From contig NZ_BBYK01000073.1 in assembly GCF_001570365.1 (NCBI RefSeq), forward strand, positions 1 through 64,000: a stretch of 64,000 bases of DNA, in the 5' to 3' direction. Source of the DNA: Microtetraspora fusca. GTDB lineage: Bacteria; Actinomycetota; Actinomycetes; Streptosporangiales; Streptosporangiaceae. The notes beneath the pieces are model-generated. The model saw nothing but the letters and a program-made list of their open reading frames with translations. It was not told where the DNA came from and did no database searches. The position numbers were made by a program, and so were the translations under genes. How positions within the stretch are numbered: position 1 is the stretch's first letter; each line of letters starts with the position of its first letter. Shown piece after piece: positions 1 to 7,954 of this stretch.

Positions 1-1
1 C

Positions 2-40
2 GCGACCCTAGGCGAGCTGTCGTACAACTACTGGGATTGA
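2..40 (+). CDS. C-terminal end of a gene entering from the left edge (tentative)
   Basis: Reading from base 2 gives a short open frame (ATLGELSYNYWD then TGA) that looks like a natural protein C-terminus. Only 12 codons are visible, so neither family nor reality can be judged. Confidence 0.22.
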   Translation, partial: ATLGELSYNYWD

Positions 41-191
41 CCCGAGAGCATCGAGGAAAACCGGCCGAGTGAATATTGGAGGCCACCAGTAGACGGCCTG
101 GTATTGCAGCCGATGCAATCCCATGATGGTTGTCCTTTGGCGCTTGAACCGAGGCATTGCCATCTGACCTAGAGACATCCGCTAACTCTTG

Positions 192-305
192 TCAGCCAAC
201 GACGTACCAGGCGATATCGAGGCTGCGCTCGTCGTGCCCGGCAAGGGCGATTTGCCCCACGTCGGGGTGCGACATGTGACTCAACTCCTGCCACTCAAAC
301 TGAGG
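192..305 (-). pseudogene. Possible decayed gene fragment
   Basis: The minus strand carries about 36 codons ending in ...SLDIAWYVVG-stop, with strongly G/C-rich third positions and a protein-like composition (WQELSHMSHPDVGQIALAG). The frame upstream loses this character near base 310, so I read it as a leftover C-terminus. No family is recognised. The rest of 41-380 shows nothing else I can support. Confidence 0.2.
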
Positions 306-380
306 CACCGCAGGTGACGCCCCTCTTCCTCTCGGGGCAAATGGCAGGCGACAAATGCAACGGCAGCTACCCTGCCATTC

Positions 381-1187
381 GTGGACAAGCTCGCCGAACT
401 CGCCGCCTCGGTTACCGGCTACGCCGCCAAGACTGCTCTCATGCTGGTGCCCGCCGTCCCCGATGGCGCTCTCGGGCCCGAGGTTTGCCTCGGGCCCGAC
501 TCCATGGGCCTCCCCGGGTTCCTGGCCATGGCGCACGAGCACGGCGGCGGCCTTCTATACCTGCACGCCGCACCGTTCGACCCCGTCGACGACGAGCACG
601 AGATCGCCGAACCCCCTCGACACCTGGTCCAACGCAAGGGCCAGATCCGCCGGATCGACGTCGCTTTCGCGGCGAACGGCATCGTCCACCTCTGGACGCA
701 CCAGGCGGACTGGTACCTGGAGTGGCAGAGCATTGCGGACGAACAATCGTCGCGGAGCGCCTCTATCACGAACAATGAGGACGACCAGTTCAGTGACGAA
801 GAGCAAGAGCAGATCATCACTACGCTGCTGGCCAACTCCGAGTTCCGCGCTGCCAAGGGGAGCGCCCGGCAACGCGTCGTCAGGTTGGTGGTCCCGAAAC
901 TCGACGATTGGGGCTTCTGGAGTGTGATCCGCGACGCCTGTGATCGAGCCGACGAGCTGGCCAGCCAGCAGTACAAGCAGCTCACCGATCGGCTCGACGA
1001 GCTCGCCGACGAACTGGTGGCCAACCCCCAGTATCAGCAGATCAGCTCCGCCTCGGCTCGCAGGCAGTTCGCCGGGGAATTCTTGATCACAAAAGCGGAG
1101 GGGTTCAGTGCGCCAGCGCCTGTGCGCGACGAACTGCATGCACGGGCTCAGCATTTGGCCAGGGCCAAGGCGGCGCGGCTGCCTTGA
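381..1187 (+). CDS. Hypothetical protein, 268 aa
   Basis: An open frame with actinobacterial codon bias starting at a GTG; no good ribosome binding site precedes it, so a later ATG (441) is possible. There is no signal peptide or membrane segment. The N-terminal ~115 residues look globular (GLLYLHAAPFDPVDDEHE, then WTHQADWYLEW). An acidic linker follows (~130-145), then a helical C-terminal half containing LDDWGFWSVIRDACDRADEL and a likely amphipathic helix around 190-225. No family is recognised. Its 3' end overlaps the antisense tail of the truncated EEP gene, whose last ~550 bp are probably not coding. It may be a remnant of an accessory region. Confidence 0.5.
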   Translation: MDKLAELAASVTGYAAKTALMLVPAVPDGALGPEVCLGPDSMGLPGFLAMAHEHGGGLLYLHAAPFDPVDDEHEIAEPPRHLVQRKGQIRRIDVAFAANGIVHLWTHQADWYLEWQSIADEQSSRSASITNNEDDQFSDEEQEQIITTLLANSEFRAAKGSARQRVVRLVVPKLDDWGFWSVIRDACDRADELASQQYKQLTDRLDELADELVANPQYQQISSASARRQFAGEFLITKAEGFSAPAPVRDELHARAQHLARAKAARLP

Positions 1188-2434
1188 CGCCCTCCTGCGT
1201 AGAGGATCCGTAGGGCTGAACCCGCATCGAGAGACGCTATGTCGCTCAAAGAGTCGGGGCAAGGGAACTCGGCCTCCCTCGCTGCGGCGATCCGCCCAGG
1301 CGGTCTCATCACCGCCGATGCCGCGGGCCCACCGCTCGTGCGTCGGACGGCTCTGCATGACGCGGCCGCACGGGTCTGAGCGGTGGAGCGAGAGACGGCC
1401 AGCGAGTCGGCCGGGCTGCCCATAGGAGCCACCGGGCTCTTGGTTGGCGGCTGTCTGCGCAATGAACCACGAGAACACCGCCTACGGCCAGGAACGTTGC
1501 CGTCGCTACCGCGGCGACGGCGCACCTTGCGGCAACAAGACGGATTGCGCCGACCGCTGGTGTCGCGAGTGTGACAGGTACACGACGCCCCCACGCCTCC
1601 GCACGCCACAACAAGGCCGCTATTCAACTTCCGGGACAGGCCCCGGGCGCCCAGTCCCCTGACGTCCCACGTGGCCAGCCCCGGATCAGCAGTCCGCGTG
1701 CCTAGGGCGACGGCGCTCTCGTCCCTCCAACCGGAGCTGAAGCCGCCCGGCAGTCGAATGCGTACCGAGGGAAGATGGGCGACGTAGACGGCCAGGTCGC
1801 CGGAGGGCACCCGTACGGTGGACCGCAACTCCCGGCTCCAGTCGCCGCCGACGCCGTCCGGCCTGATGTCCACCGGCCGGGAATCGGCGAGGGGATACTT
1901 GGACCAGAGCCCGACGGTCCCCACGACGGCACGGTACGGATAGCCGGCCGCGAGCGCGGCCTCGTACACGGGGAGCGCGGCAGGCGTCAGTTCTTCGAGG
2001 GCGACGAGGTCGGCTCCCGCGCGGATCAGGGCCCGCGCGGTGCCCGCGGGATCGGGGTTCTCGTCGTTGACGTTGTGCTGGAGCACGATCAGGTCATGTG
2101 CCGTTCCCCGGCCCGCGGGCAGCACGAGCCTGCCGAACAGGGCGATCCAGACCGCCGCGAGCAGCGCAGCGGCCACCGTCGCGGTGGCCGAGCGGCGTAG
2201 CGTCGCCAGGCAGAGCAGCGCAGGGACGGCCAGGCCGAGCCAGGGGAGGAAGGTCTCCAGGAGACTACCGAGGTTGCCCACGGTGTTCGGCACGGCGGCG
2301 TGGAACAGCAGCAGCCCGGCGACCAGCACGGAAAACGACGCGAGGATCCGCCCCCGGGTCCATCGCGTGCGACCTTTCGCGTCCGTGCCCCAGCGCCATC
2401 GGTCGATGCGATGACGTCGCCCCTCGGCGGCCAC
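1148..2434 (-). pseudogene. Endonuclease/exonuclease/phosphatase (EEP) family protein, C-terminally truncated
   Basis: GTG start with AGGGAGG just upstream. Residues ~28-105 hold an N-terminal membrane anchor of about three hydrophobic segments. Then comes the start of an EEP domain: LIVLQHNVN (residues 115-123) with its metal-binding Asn, and ADLVALEEL (141-149) with the catalytic Glu. The protein stays family-like to RDESAVALG (~residue 245, base ~1700). Intact relatives then continue with the GDLN motif and the C-terminal Asp/His. Here the sequence switches to an Arg/Cys-rich non-homologous tail of ~180 residues. The second half of the active site is missing, so the product should be inactive. 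I infer a deletion or rearrangement breakpoint near 1700. Confidence 0.65.
1462..1662 (+). CDS. Small cysteine-rich ORF (tentative)
   Basis: A 66-residue frame whose first 40 residues have four Cys in a spaced pattern (ERCRRYRGDGAPCGN, then TDCADRWCREC), as in small zinc-ribbon-like or treble-clef-like actinobacterial proteins. No clear ribosome binding site precedes the ATG, and the C-terminal third is low-complexity. It is antisense to the non-homologous tail of the truncated EEP gene, so it may be the real content of that stretch. Function unknown. Confidence 0.3.
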   Translation: MNHENTAYGQERCRRYRGDGAPCGNKTDCADRWCRECDRYTTPPRLRTPQQGRYSTSGTGPGRPVP

Positions 2435-2502
2435 AACCCTCCCTTACCTCACTGCCGACGCCGGCCTGACCCGACAGCGAAGTCACACACTGATATCGCG
2501 CC

Positions 2503-2518
2503 GGACATAGTGATGTCC
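2503..2518. promoter_or_regulatory. Perfect palindrome GGACAT-N4-ATGTCC
   Basis: A 6-bp perfect inverted repeat with a 4-bp spacer, about 70 bp upstream of the EEP start. Spacing and position fit a repressor site, but the cognate regulator is unknown and a short palindrome can occur by chance. Confidence 0.3.
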
Positions 2519-2659
2519 ACAAGACCGGTTCAACATCAAGTCTCGGAGTCCTCCGCCTTCGTGGTGTCTCGGTGGAGGAGTTGGTCGCCGACGCGCGTGA
2601 ACGTGAGCTGTTGATCAACCCACGCGGTGACCTTGGGGACGAGCTGAGCGCCTCTTCGG

Positions 2660-3502
2660 CTACCCCTCGGCCTTGCGTGCGGTGAGCAGCAGGTACTCCC
2701 AGGCCATGGAGGTGGTGCCGGTGTCCTGAGTGTGGCGATGGGCGAGGGCGGCCAGGTCATGGTCCAGGGCGGTGACACGGTCGGGATCGTTCGCGATGGC
2801 GCGGTAAGCGGCGACGGTCGGGCCGTAGTTGGATTTGAAGTAGTCGCGGAATGCCTCGGGTGTCATGAACCTGTCGATCCGCACGGTCCGCCGATCGGCC
2901 GTGACATCGGTGATCTGGTCGCCGAAGAGCGCGCGGACGTGTTCCGGGCGCCCCCACAGGGGCGGCGGCTGCGTGCCGGGCGGCGGCGGGGACGCGTAGG
3001 GTTTCATCGCCGCGAACATCTGCCCGATGAACCCCTCCGGCGTCCAGTTGAGCAGGCCGATTGTGCCGCCTGGGCGGCAGACGCGGAGCATCTCGTCGGC
3101 GGCGGCCTGGTGGTGCGGCGCGAACATGATCCCGACGCAGGAGAGCACGGTGTCGAACTCACCGTTGGCGAACGGCAGCGCCTCGGCGTCGGCCTGGCGC
3201 CACTCCAGCTCCACGCCGTGCTCAGCCGATGATCGGCGTCCGGCCTCCAGCAGTTCCGGCGTCAGGTCGCAGGCGACGACCTTCGCGCCGGCCAGGGCCG
3301 CCGGGATCGCGGCGTTGCCCGTTCCGGCCGCGATGTCCAGCACCCGGTCGCCGGGCCGTACATCGCATGCCTGCACCAGGGTCGCGCCCAGGTCAGGGAT
3401 GATCTCCGAGGCCACGGCCGGGTAGTCACCCAGCGCCCACATCGCCCGGTGCCTCGTCTTCAAGGCGCGGTCGGTCTCCGCCGCGCTGATCAAATTGCTC
3501 AT
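2660..3502 (-). CDS. Class I SAM-dependent methyltransferase
   Basis: 280 residues with the Rossmann-like SAM fold. Motif I is VLDIAAGTGNAAIPAAL (~54-70), motif II VVACDLTPELLE (~75-86), and the adenine-contacting acidic segment QADAEALPFANGEFDTVLS (~102-120). A ...RVCRPGGTIGLLNW strand follows motif III. This layout is typical of small-molecule methyltransferases of the UbiE/ubiquinone type. Substrate cannot be read from sequence. Transcribed divergently from an HxlR regulator 86 bp away, with a palindrome in the gap, so repression by that regulator is likely. Cytosolic, with no export signal. Confidence 0.85.
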   Translation of the reverse strand: MSNLISAAETDRALKTRHRAMWALGDYPAVASEIIPDLGATLVQACDVRPGDRVLDIAAGTGNAAIPAALAGAKVVACDLTPELLEAGRRSSAEHGVELEWRQADAEALPFANGEFDTVLSCVGIMFAPHHQAAADEMLRVCRPGGTIGLLNWTPEGFIGQMFAAMKPYASPPPPGTQPPPLWGRPEHVRALFGDQITDVTADRRTVRIDRFMTPEAFRDYFKSNYGPTVAAYRAIANDPDRVTALDHDLAALAHRHTQDTGTTSMAWEYLLLTARKAEG

Positions 3503-3536
3503 GAAACGAGGCTAGGTTCCGGCGAAATCGCCTCCT

Positions 3537-3553
3537 AGTACAACATCTGTACT
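3537..3553. promoter_or_regulatory. Candidate HxlR operator AGTACA-N5-TGTACT
   Basis: Perfect 6-bp inverted repeat with a 5-bp spacer in the 86-bp gap between the divergent methyltransferase and HxlR genes. HxlR-family dimers bind short dyads of this size. The location makes it the obvious operator, probably for both promoters. Confidence 0.6.
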
Positions 3554-3588
3554 GGAAGGCGCCGGGGGCGGGGCTTACGCTGCAATCC

Positions 3589-4266
3589 ATGGGCTCCTCC
3601 TACTACCAGTTCTGCCCTGTCGCAAAGGCGATGGAGATGCTCGACGAGCGCTGGACGCTGCTGGTTGTGCGGGAACTGCTGTCCGGGAGCCAGCATTTCA
3701 ACGAGCTGCGCCGTGGTGTGCCGAGAATGTCCCCCTCGCTGCTGTCCAAGCGGATGCAGCAACTGGTGCGCGCCGGCGTCGTGGAGAGAGCGGCGGACGG
3801 CAACGAGGTACGGTACGTCCTTACCTCGGCCGGCGAGGAGCTGCGGCCGGTCATCGAGGCGCTCGGCGTCTGGGGCACCCGTTGGATCGGCGATCTCGGC
3901 GATATGGACCTGGACCCGAAACTGCTGCTGTGGGACATGCGCCGGCGCGTCGACCATGCCGTCGTCCCGGTCGGCCGGACCGTGGTGCTGTTCAGCTTCC
4001 CGGACGTGCACCCGCGGGCCCGCGACTGGTGGCTGGTGATCACACCCGGCGAAGCCGACGTCTGTGACGTGGACCCCGGCTATACCGTGGCGGTCACGGT
4101 GACCGCCGGCCTGCGCCACATGGTCGGGGTCTGGCGCGGCGATCTGAGCTGGCGCGACGCCCTGCGTTCCGGCGTGGTCGACGTGCATGGCCCCGAGGCG
4201 TTCCGTCGGCAACTGCCCCGTTGGTTCACACTCTCCGAGTTCGCCTCAGTGCCTCGACCCACCTGA
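3589..4266 (+). CDS. HxlR family transcriptional regulator with C-terminal SCP2-like domain
   Basis: 225 residues. The N-terminal ~95 form the HxlR winged helix: CPVAKAMEMLDERWTLLVVREL (10-31) including the conserved N-terminal Cys, then FNELRRGVPRMSPSLLSKRM as the recognition helix region. The wing carries VRYVLTSAGEELRPV. Residues ~120-225 resemble the SCP2/sterol-carrier extension of longer HxlR proteins (LLLWDMRRRVD..., DLSWRDALRSG), which may bind a hydrophobic ligand. Cys10 could be a redox sensor, as in YodB-type members; this is inference. Divergent from the methyltransferase, its likely target. Confidence 0.85.
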   Translation: MGSSYYQFCPVAKAMEMLDERWTLLVVRELLSGSQHFNELRRGVPRMSPSLLSKRMQQLVRAGVVERAADGNEVRYVLTSAGEELRPVIEALGVWGTRWIGDLGDMDLDPKLLLWDMRRRVDHAVVPVGRTVVLFSFPDVHPRARDWWLVITPGEADVCDVDPGYTVAVTVTAGLRHMVGVWRGDLSWRDALRSGVVDVHGPEAFRRQLPRWFTLSEFASVPRPT

Positions 4267-4554
4267 TCGAAGCGGGGCCCAAACACCCCCGCGGACGAGT
4301 GACGCGGCCAGCACTCCGCTTACCCCCGCGCACTTGCCGTCCCGGTTGCGTCCACGGAGGTGGTGTAACTCCAACCGATCAGCCGCTCCAAGGGTTGGTC
4401 GACCAGATCTTCTTACAACGCGGGGAGGGGCAGTCGGCGAAGGCAGTGATGTCATCGGCCGCATCCAGGAGGATCTCCTCCACGGGTGGGAGCTCGCTGA
4501 CCTATCGCGATGGCTCGTCCCATGTCCCGGGCTTGCTTCATCAGCTTGGAGTCA
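4267..4554. other. Intergenic region, no gene recognised
   Basis: The stretch between the HxlR stop and the amidase terminator holds only short frames without ribosome binding sites or recognisable motifs. Base composition is slightly less G/C-biased than in neighbouring genes. I see no promoter or repeat I can defend. Confidence 0.4.
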
Positions 4555-4590
4555 CACCACCCCGAGGGGACGTCACCCCCCGGGGTGGTG
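4555..4590 (-). terminator. Strong stem-loop after the amidase gene
   Basis: CACCACCCCG (4555-4564) pairs perfectly with CGGGGTGGTG (4581-4590). After one A-C mismatch a further GGGG/CCCC stem closes on ACGTCA. It lies immediately past the amidase stop and ends the seven-gene operon. No U-tract, which is usual for actinobacterial terminators. Confidence 0.75.
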
Positions 4591-4593
4591 AAG

Positions 4594-6066
4594 TTAGAAC
4601 GCGATGGTGAGGTCGCAATCTGGTTGAGCTGGAACCCGACCGCGACGGCTATCACCGACATCGGGGCGGAACGCCCACGGACGGACGCGCTCGACGGCGG
4701 CGCCGATGTGGAAGACGGTGGCGTCGTCATAGCTGCGGCCGACGATCTGAACCCCGGTCGGTACGCCGTTGGAGGCGCGTCCGGAGGGCACGTTGAGCAC
4801 CGGGCAGCGGCTGGCGATGTTGAAGACAGTCGTCAGCACATATTCCATGTAGTGGTCGAGCTCGACGCCGTTCACGGTGAGTTTGGTGTCGACGTACTCC
4901 TCGCCCGCGCGCAGGCCGGGCGCGCCGGTGGTCGGGCAGATCAGCGCGTCGTAGCGGTCGAGCAACTCGCCGATGGGCGCGTAGATCGCCGCCTCCAGCT
5001 CAAGGCCGGCCAGGAAGCCGCCGGTCTCCTCCGAAACGGCACGGGAGTACGCGGCGAAGTCCAGCGCGTATCGGGTGAGTGTGTCGCCGTGCTCGGCGGC
5101 GACCTGGCCGACCGAGGGGCCGAAGATGGCGCCGAAGTGGGTGAACGTGGCGCGCATGACGTCGGCGCGGCGCAGCCCGACCTCGACCTCCTCGACGGTC
5201 GCTCCGGCCTCGCGCAGCGCGTCTGCTACGGCCCTGGTGTTGGCCGCGATCTCCGGCTCGATCTCCCAGTCGCCCAGGTTGGGCGCGTACGCGATGCGCA
5301 GCCCGGTCACGTTGCCCAGCCGGTCGGGGATCTGGACGGCGGGGCGGAGCGAGACCACGTCGTGCGGGTGCGGGCCGGCGATGACGTTCTGCAGCAGCGC
5401 GCAGTCCGCCACCGTGCGGGCCATCGAGCCCTCATGGCAGTAGTGGTCGAGGTTGAACGGCGGCATGACGGGCACCCGGCCGTACGGCGGCTTGTAACCC
5501 ACGGTGCCGGTATTGGCGGCGGGGATACGGATCGAGCCGCCGATGTCGGATCCGGTCGCCAGCGCGGCGGTGCCCGAGGCGAGCGCCGCTCCTGAGCCGC
5601 CCGACGAGCCGCCGGGGGAGTAGTCGGGGTTCCACGGGTTGCGGGTGAGGCCCCACAGCTTCGAGTGCGTGAAGGCCGCGCAGCAGAACTCTGGCGTCGT
5701 GGTGCGGGCGTGGATGATGCCGCCGGCGGCGACGATGCGCTCGACGACCGGGTGGGTCACCTCGGCCACATGGTCCGCGTACGCGAGCGAGCCGCTTCTG
5801 GCCGGCCGTCCGGCGATCGGCTGCTCGTCCTTCGCCGCCACAGGGAGCCCTTCCAGCGGGCGCGGCGAGCCGTCGCGGTAGGCGCGCTCGGCCTGCTTCG
5901 CCTGGAGGAGCGCCTCCTCGAAGATGCGCTCGCTGAGCGCGTTGACCTGGGGTTCGACGGCCTCTGCCCGTTCGATGACGGCGGTCATCAGCTCGACGGG
6001 GGACAGCTCGCGGGACCGGAACAGCCGCAGGGCCTCGGTCGCGGGCAGGTAGGGGAGATCGGTCAC
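4594..6066 (-). CDS. Amidase (amidase signature family)
   Basis: 490 residues, full length for the amidase signature family of Ser-Ser-Lys hydrolases. The catalytic Lys is in LPVAAKDEQ (Lys79), the cis-Ser in SPGGSSGGSG (~154-155) and the nucleophile Ser178 in GSDIGGSIRIPA. The C-terminal part has the family segments (ICPTTGAPG, FNIASRCPVLNVPSG). It hydrolyses a carboxylic amide to acid plus ammonia or amine; the substrate is unknown. No signal peptide, so cytosolic. It is the last gene of the operon, 61 bp after the CocE-type hydrolase, and has a strong terminator right after the stop. The context suggests it processes an amide imported by the upstream ABC transporter. Confidence 0.88.
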   Translation of the reverse strand: MTDLPYLPATEALRLFRSRELSPVELMTAVIERAEAVEPQVNALSERIFEEALLQAKQAERAYRDGSPRPLEGLPVAAKDEQPIAGRPARSGSLAYADHVAEVTHPVVERIVAAGGIIHARTTTPEFCCAAFTHSKLWGLTRNPWNPDYSPGGSSGGSGAALASGTAALATGSDIGGSIRIPAANTGTVGYKPPYGRVPVMPPFNLDHYCHEGSMARTVADCALLQNVIAGPHPHDVVSLRPAVQIPDRLGNVTGLRIAYAPNLGDWEIEPEIAANTRAVADALREAGATVEEVEVGLRRADVMRATFTHFGAIFGPSVGQVAAEHGDTLTRYALDFAAYSRAVSEETGGFLAGLELEAAIYAPIGELLDRYDALICPTTGAPGLRAGEEYVDTKLTVNGVELDHYMEYVLTTVFNIASRCPVLNVPSGRASNGVPTGVQIVGRSYDDATVFHIGAAVERVRPWAFRPDVGDSRRGRVPAQPDCDLTIAF

Positions 6067-6127
6067 GGGGCCACACTCCTTGTCGCGTCGTGGGGTGAAG
6101 GGATCTGGTGAGGACCGGCGGGGTGGA

Positions 6128-7819
6128 TCATCCGAGCCGCTTTCTGACCGGGAGGCGGAGGACCGCGCCGTCCGATCCGCCGACGCGCAGCGTCTGCCGT
6201 GCCGCCCGGGACGACGACGCGTGCCAGGGATCCTCGTCGTTGCCCGGATGTACGAGATAGAGCGGGAAGCACGAACTGCTGATCGCCAGGCGCAGGCGGT
6301 GCCCGGGGCGGACCCGGTAGGCGGTGTCGCCGAGGCGTACGCGTACCCGGGCCGGACCGGCCACGGTGGACGCGATCTCCGCTCCCTCCAGCACCATGCG
6401 CGCCCGTCCGGAGGGATAGACGTCGAGCAGCCGGACGATCACGTGGGTGGACGGCGCGTCGGCGTCCACCGTCAACGCGACCTCCACCGGCCCCACGATG
6501 TCGAACGGCGTGTCCTGCGACTCTCCGGTGAAGGTCGCCACGTCGTCGCGCACATGGACGACCTGCTCGTCCGGAAGCCCGGAGAGCTGGCTCCACTCCA
6601 CGGCGACCAGGTAGGGAACCGGTCTCAGCGGGTCGTGTGTCCACGAGACGCTCGTGCCCGTGCCCTCCGCGCGCGGGCGCAGCGCGCCGCCGTCCGCCCC
6701 GGACAGCGCCCGTTCCCCTTCCGTCAGGTGCAGCTCGACCAGGTCGACGTCCCCGGCCGGCCAGCGGTCGGCGATCTGCCATCCGGAGTTCGCGACCCGG
6801 TAACGGACCCGGGGAGCCTGCCACCGGCCCGCACGGCCGGACAGGTAATGGTCGAGGAACCGGATGGGCTCGTCCAGCATCCTGGGCAGGTAGCGCACCA
6901 GCGCGTCGTCGTCGGTCTCGTGGTCGTCGACCGGGACGCCGTCCTCGCGCAGTTCCAGGTCCTCGTGATCCGTCGCGTTCATCCGGAGGAACTGGTGCGC
7001 CGCCGCCGGGGACGCGCCGGCCCGGCGCCAGTCGTCGAGCTGGCTTCGCTGGAGGTTGTCCCACCAGCCGCCCATGTGGAGCGCGGGCAGCTTCATGGCC
7101 GGCGCGGGCGGTCCGGCGGGAAACGAGCGCCGCAGCAGCGTGCCGTCGCCGCAGGCGCGGACGAGATCGCCGAGCAACGTGGCCATGTGGGTCGCGTACT
7201 CGGGGAGCGAGTCGAGCCCGGCCAGCGGTTCGGTTGGCAGGACGGCCCCGTCGAGCATGCCGGACGACGTGAACGTGTGCAGGACCCACTCGTAGAGCGG
7301 AAGCTTGGGCACGACGCCGGGCGAGAACATGTCCATGAATTGCGAGCCGGTGACGCGAGGCACGATCGCGCGCAACGCGGGGTGGGCGCTCGCCACCGCG
7401 GCCCACTGGGTGAAGCCGTAGTAGGAGTCGCCCAGCATGCCTACCGTGCCGTCGCTCCACGGCTGCGCGACGATCCAGTCGATCGTCTGGTGACCGTCCG
7501 CGGCCTCGTTGACGAAGGGGAAGCGCTCGCCCTCGGACCGGAACTTTCCGCGGACGTCCTGGACCACGACCGCGAAACCGTGGGCGTTGAGATAGGCGGC
7601 GACCGCCGGCATGAAGGTGTAGCGCCCGCACTTGTCGTACGGCAGCCGCACCAGCACGGTCGGCAGGTCCCGCCGGCCGGACTCGGGCAGGTAGACGTCC
7701 GTGGCCAGGCGCACGCCGTCACGCAGGCGCAGCATCGTGGCGTCGGCGCGCGTGTCGATCGGCGCCGGGGTGCTGCTCCAGCGCGGGCCGGTGGAAGGAC
7801 CGGTGGAAGTGGTGCTCAT
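6128..7819 (-). CDS. CocE/NonD family hydrolase (X-Pro dipeptidyl-peptidase-like)
   Basis: 563 residues with the cocaine-esterase architecture. An N-terminal alpha/beta-hydrolase core begins at LRDGVRLATDVYLP (~32-45) and carries VVVQDVRGKFRSEGE (~84-98) and the nucleophile elbow GDSYYG with Ser132. A helical cap contains LRMNATDHEDLE. The C-terminal jelly-roll domain (~330-555) is the X-Pro dipeptidyl-peptidase S15 C-terminal type (FDIVGPVEVALTVDADAPSTHVIVRLLDV). Family members cleave esters, amides or N-terminal dipeptides. No export signal, so probably cytosolic. Lies between the substrate-binding protein and amidase genes in one operon; a stem-loop in the 135-bp gap upstream may lower its expression relative to the binding protein. 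Confidence 0.87.
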   Translation of the reverse strand: MSTTSTGPSTGPRWSSTPAPIDTRADATMLRLRDGVRLATDVYLPESGRRDLPTVLVRLPYDKCGRYTFMPAVAAYLNAHGFAVVVQDVRGKFRSEGERFPFVNEAADGHQTIDWIVAQPWSDGTVGMLGDSYYGFTQWAAVASAHPALRAIVPRVTGSQFMDMFSPGVVPKLPLYEWVLHTFTSSGMLDGAVLPTEPLAGLDSLPEYATHMATLLGDLVRACGDGTLLRRSFPAGPPAPAMKLPALHMGGWWDNLQRSQLDDWRRAGASPAAAHQFLRMNATDHEDLELREDGVPVDDHETDDDALVRYLPRMLDEPIRFLDHYLSGRAGRWQAPRVRYRVANSGWQIADRWPAGDVDLVELHLTEGERALSGADGGALRPRAEGTGTSVSWTHDPLRPVPYLVAVEWSQLSGLPDEQVVHVRDDVATFTGESQDTPFDIVGPVEVALTVDADAPSTHVIVRLLDVYPSGRARMVLEGAEIASTVAGPARVRVRLGDTAYRVRPGHRLRLAISSSCFPLYLVHPGNDEDPWHASSSRAARQTLRVGGSDGAVLRLPVRKRLG

Positions 7820-7877
7820 GGGCAGAACCGAATCTCCTCATATAGGGGAAAGGGGAAGAAAGTGGCATGGCGACACC

Positions 7878-7906
7878 CGGCGCCGGCAGTGACGTGACCG
7901 GCGCCG
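7878..7906 (-). terminator. Intra-operon stem-loop between binding-protein and CocE genes
   Basis: CGGCGCCGG and CCGGCGCCG are perfect 9-bp arms around an 11-nt loop, 49 bp after the binding-protein stop. Such hairpins often stabilise the upstream mRNA or cause partial termination, giving more binding protein than downstream enzyme. Confidence 0.5.
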
Positions 7907-7954
7907 CGATGCGTCCGCGGTCGGGAGGCGGGGCCGAGTGGCGCGAGCCGGGGG

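Noticed and set aside
2521-2660. A plus-strand peptide GVSVEELVADARERELLINP that might be a transposase fragment
   Set aside because: Protein-like, but I could not match it to a specific transposase family; too short, and it overlaps the methyltransferase 3' end.
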